Below are positions 59,670-61,235 of a stretch of DNA of 61,235 bases, in pieces; positions within the stretch are counted from its first letter, which is position 1; each line of letters starts with the position of its first letter. This DNA comes from Nitrososphaerota archaeon (GTDB taxonomy: Archaea > Thermoproteota > Nitrososphaeria > Nitrososphaerales > JACQRY01): contig JACPCU010000018.1 in assembly GCA_016184315.1 (NCBI GenBank), positions 1 to 61,235 on the forward strand, written 5' to 3'. Position numbers and translations under genes: made by a program. The notes below the pieces were generated by a model. That model saw only the letters and a list, made by a program, of their open reading frames with translations. It did not search any database and was not told where the DNA came from.

Positions 59670-60692
59670 TTGGCTATTACTCAACCATTCGGCACAGTTC
59701 CTGAATTCTTGTTCTTTGCGGACAAAAGGTTAGCATCGGGAGAAAAGCCGCCGGTCGTCGTCTTCCCGGTATTCTTGAACGCAGCACCTGAGGAGCTACC
59801 TAGCATTGCTTCCGGCAGAAATGTATCTGCCAAGGTAACGATGGTAACAGAAGATCTCTTCAGGCTCAGAATCGGGCTCAGGAAGAGGGTTTCTGATGGT
59901 TATCTTGTGAATCATGAACATCATTGGGTAGCGTATCTAGAACCTGAAGAACGTCGCACTGGCGTGTCTGAGGTGTCGGCCAGATGGATGAGGAACATGT
60001 TCCCAATAGTTACTCCAACATCCGTCACTAGCCAACAGTTAATAGAGCTGGTGGAGTCATTGAAAATCGTAGAACGTTCTAACATTACAGTTTTAGACTA
60101 TGTAACTCGCTCTCGTAAAGGAGAGACAACGAAGCGTTGGCCAAAGAATCTTGATTTCTCGAAAGAGGCGATTCAAACCAAGGCAAGAAAAGACGATGCC
60201 CTCGTCGATGCGATCCGGATACTTTTCGTTTCACCTAACGTAAAATTCGTCGCCAAGCTAAGCAGACGAGGCCAAATCATCTTCTACAGTGGCACGTACA
60301 GCGAGTTTCAGAGACTTGTGATCACCCGTCTAGTCCAAATGGCAAGATCGAACCTAGAAACAATGAGGAACAGAGAACGTTCAATCTCTGACGGTGAAGT
60401 CAAGCTGGAACCATTATCCATCCGTCCAGAAAGAGATTTGGCCAAACGTGACCTTGTGCGTCTCAGAGAGTCACTCGAACGCCAGTATATGACGGTAGTC
60501 CTGTACGGAGGAAACCCATGGCTACTGATGAGCCTGCTGGATAAGTCAGACGGTTCGACATTCGATCTGCACATATATCATGATGAGATCATTATAGCTC
60601 CTGTAATCCGGGTTTCTGCAGCTTCTTTGATGAGATTGTTCGCAACCCTAGAGGAGGTGCTAACTACAAATATTCTTCAGTTGCCCTCATGA
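59670..60692 (+). CDS. Unknown 340-aa protein of the defence island
   Basis: A TTG-started 340-aa protein with no family I recognise. It has a mixed alpha/beta N-terminus (PEFLFFADKRLASGEKPPVV), a basic middle (YVTRSRKGETTKRWPKNLDF), a strand FVAKLSRRGQIIFYSGT and helices near the end. No membrane segments or nuclease motif. It ends 12 nt before the nuclease-like gene, same frame, so the two are likely a module. About 290 bp without features separate it from the endonuclease gene. Confidence 0.55.
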   Translation: MAITQPFGTVPEFLFFADKRLASGEKPPVVVFPVFLNAAPEELPSIASGRNVSAKVTMVTEDLFRLRIGLRKRVSDGYLVNHEHHWVAYLEPEERRTGVSEVSARWMRNMFPIVTPTSVTSQQLIELVESLKIVERSNITVLDYVTRSRKGETTKRWPKNLDFSKEAIQTKARKDDALVDAIRILFVSPNVKFVAKLSRRGQIIFYSGTYSEFQRLVITRLVQMARSNLETMRNRERSISDGEVKLEPLSIRPERDLAKRDLVRLRESLERQYMTVVLYGGNPWLLMSLLDKSDGSTFDLHIYHDEIIIAPVIRVSAASLMRLFATLEEVLTTNILQLPS

Positions 60693-60704
60693 GGCGATAT
60701 TTCA

Positions 60705-61235
60705 CTGTCCGAGGTTCTTCTCGATGAGGATGAAGAAACGAAACGCATTCTTGAAGAAATCAAAGCCTACGAATCAAAGATAATCCTTTACGCATCTATT
60801 AAGATATTCTTGGAGAGCAAGAAGTTCAAGGTATTCGTTGAATACAAAGTGGCCCGAGAGAGTAAGGAGCCAGACATTCCTGATCTGTTTCTGATTACTC
60901 CAAATGCATTTTATTTTATCGAGGAAAAGGGTTCGCTTCCAAGAGACCATGCGAAGCTTGATTTGGAGATTACCAAGGTGCTTGGATATCGAAGTGACCA
61001 CGCCTTTGAGGGGGCCAAATTCGTTCCTCAAATAATTCTTCTTTGCCCGTCACGCATTTACGAAGAGCGTGCCAGCCGACTAAGGTATTATGGGAAAGAG
61101 TTGCCAATTGTGACGTATGACGCTCCCCTTGAAGATCCTATAGTTCTAAAACAAGTCCAAGGGCAAGTATTGGACTCTAAGATCAAACCTTTCTTAACCG
61201 GGTCGTCGAGAATTCCTCATGCAAGGAGCGTTGTA
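60705..61235 (+). CDS. PD-(D/E)xK-like nuclease, cut by the right edge
   Basis: At least 177 codons, running off the window. EYKVARESKEPDIPDLFLIT followed by FYFIEEKGSLPRDHAKLDLE has the D...ExK order of a PD-(D/E)xK nuclease. There is no ATG, GTG or TTG in frame at the beginning: the candidate start is CTG at 60705, giving LSEVLLDEDEETKRILEEIK, with AGGCGA seven bases upstream. Alternatively an ATG at 60689, overlapping the previous stop, is followed by a one-base slip. Follows the 340-aa gene directly. Confidence 0.6.
   Translation, partial: MSEVLLDEDEETKRILEEIKAYESKIILYASIKIFLESKKFKVFVEYKVARESKEPDIPDLFLITPNAFYFIEEKGSLPRDHAKLDLEITKVLGYRSDHAFEGAKFVPQIILLCPSRIYEERASRLRYYGKELPIVTYDAPLEDPIVLKQVQGQVLDSKIKPFLTGSSRIPHARSVV

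Noticed and set aside
1-61235. tRNA and rRNA genes
   Set aside because: No stretch with a T-loop (GTTCGAATC-type) and matching acceptor stem was found by eye.
1-61235. CRISPR array
   Set aside because: No set of regularly spaced 24-37-bp repeats and no cas genes; direct repeats at 52621/53374 are only two copies with 750 bp between.

Overview
The window is archaeal. It encodes ribosomal proteins L13e, S13, S4 and S11, short XPF and Hef-type repair proteins, HerA/NurA, a Clp1/Grc3-type polynucleotide kinase, a presenilin homologue, a 6-phospho-3-hexuloisomerase and two coenzyme F420-linked oxidoreductases. Start sites have archaeal TATA boxes about 25-30 nt upstream (many leaderless) or AGGTGA-type Shine-Dalgarno (SD) sites. 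L13e plus F420 enzymes and a scattered ribosomal operon fit the TACK archaea; a Bathyarchaeia-like lineage is my best guess, by inference only, since no rRNA is present.

Layout. 0-5.5 kb: L13e, a complete ECF vitamin importer (S component, two ATPases, EcfT), XPF nuclease and hexuloisomerase. 5.5-8.9 kb: a tiny zinc-finger protein, an A/C-rich dispersed element, glmS, and a winged-helix regulator fused to an S-layer-like domain. 9-15 kb: presenilin, S11-S4-S13, Nudix, NikR and nickel transporter, a dihydropyrimidinase-like amidohydrolase. 15-22 kb: a polyferredoxin with a frameshifted blue-copper gene beside it, aminotransferase, metallo-beta-lactamase hydrolase, MFS transporter with a divergent regulator. 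22-33 kb: F420:NADP reductase, polynucleotide kinase, a PAC4-like protein, endonuclease III, the carbamate kinase/cyclic-2,3-diphosphoglycerate-synthetase-like pair, an HD hydrolase, a PIN-domain pair, thymidylate kinase, Hef helicase, EamA transporter. 33-42 kb: an orphan molybdopterin oxidoreductase and a NurA-HerA-SMC-like operon without Mre11, divergent from a RuvX/YqgF-like gene. 42-47.8 kb: HtpX, leucyl aminopeptidase, an F420-type luciferase-like oxidoreductase, SDR, cupin, DedA.

48-61 kb is accessory DNA: a G/T-skewed Mrr-like gene, a membrane-protease-like gene split by an in-frame TAG, several toxin-antitoxin pairs (VapC-like, DUF2283 with a broken toxin, HicAB between direct repeats, MNT/HEPN), a broken nuclease, then an apparent defence island: a UvrD-type helicase with a nuclease-like insert, an EVE-Mrr endonuclease, an unknown 340-aa protein and a PD-(D/E)xK-like protein cut by the window edge.

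Themes. (1) A HerA-NurA operon whose SMC-like ATPase has non-Rad50 motifs and no Mre11. (2) Three genes whose conserved N-termini can only be reached from non-ATG/GTG/TTG codons (CTG, ACG, CTG), each placed 6-7 nt after an AGGTGA-like SD. (3) A roughly 90-bp A/C-rich element present twice, 42 kb apart. (4) A decaying toxin-antitoxin neighbourhood leading into a defence island. All names come from reading motifs and family resemblance; no database search was possible.
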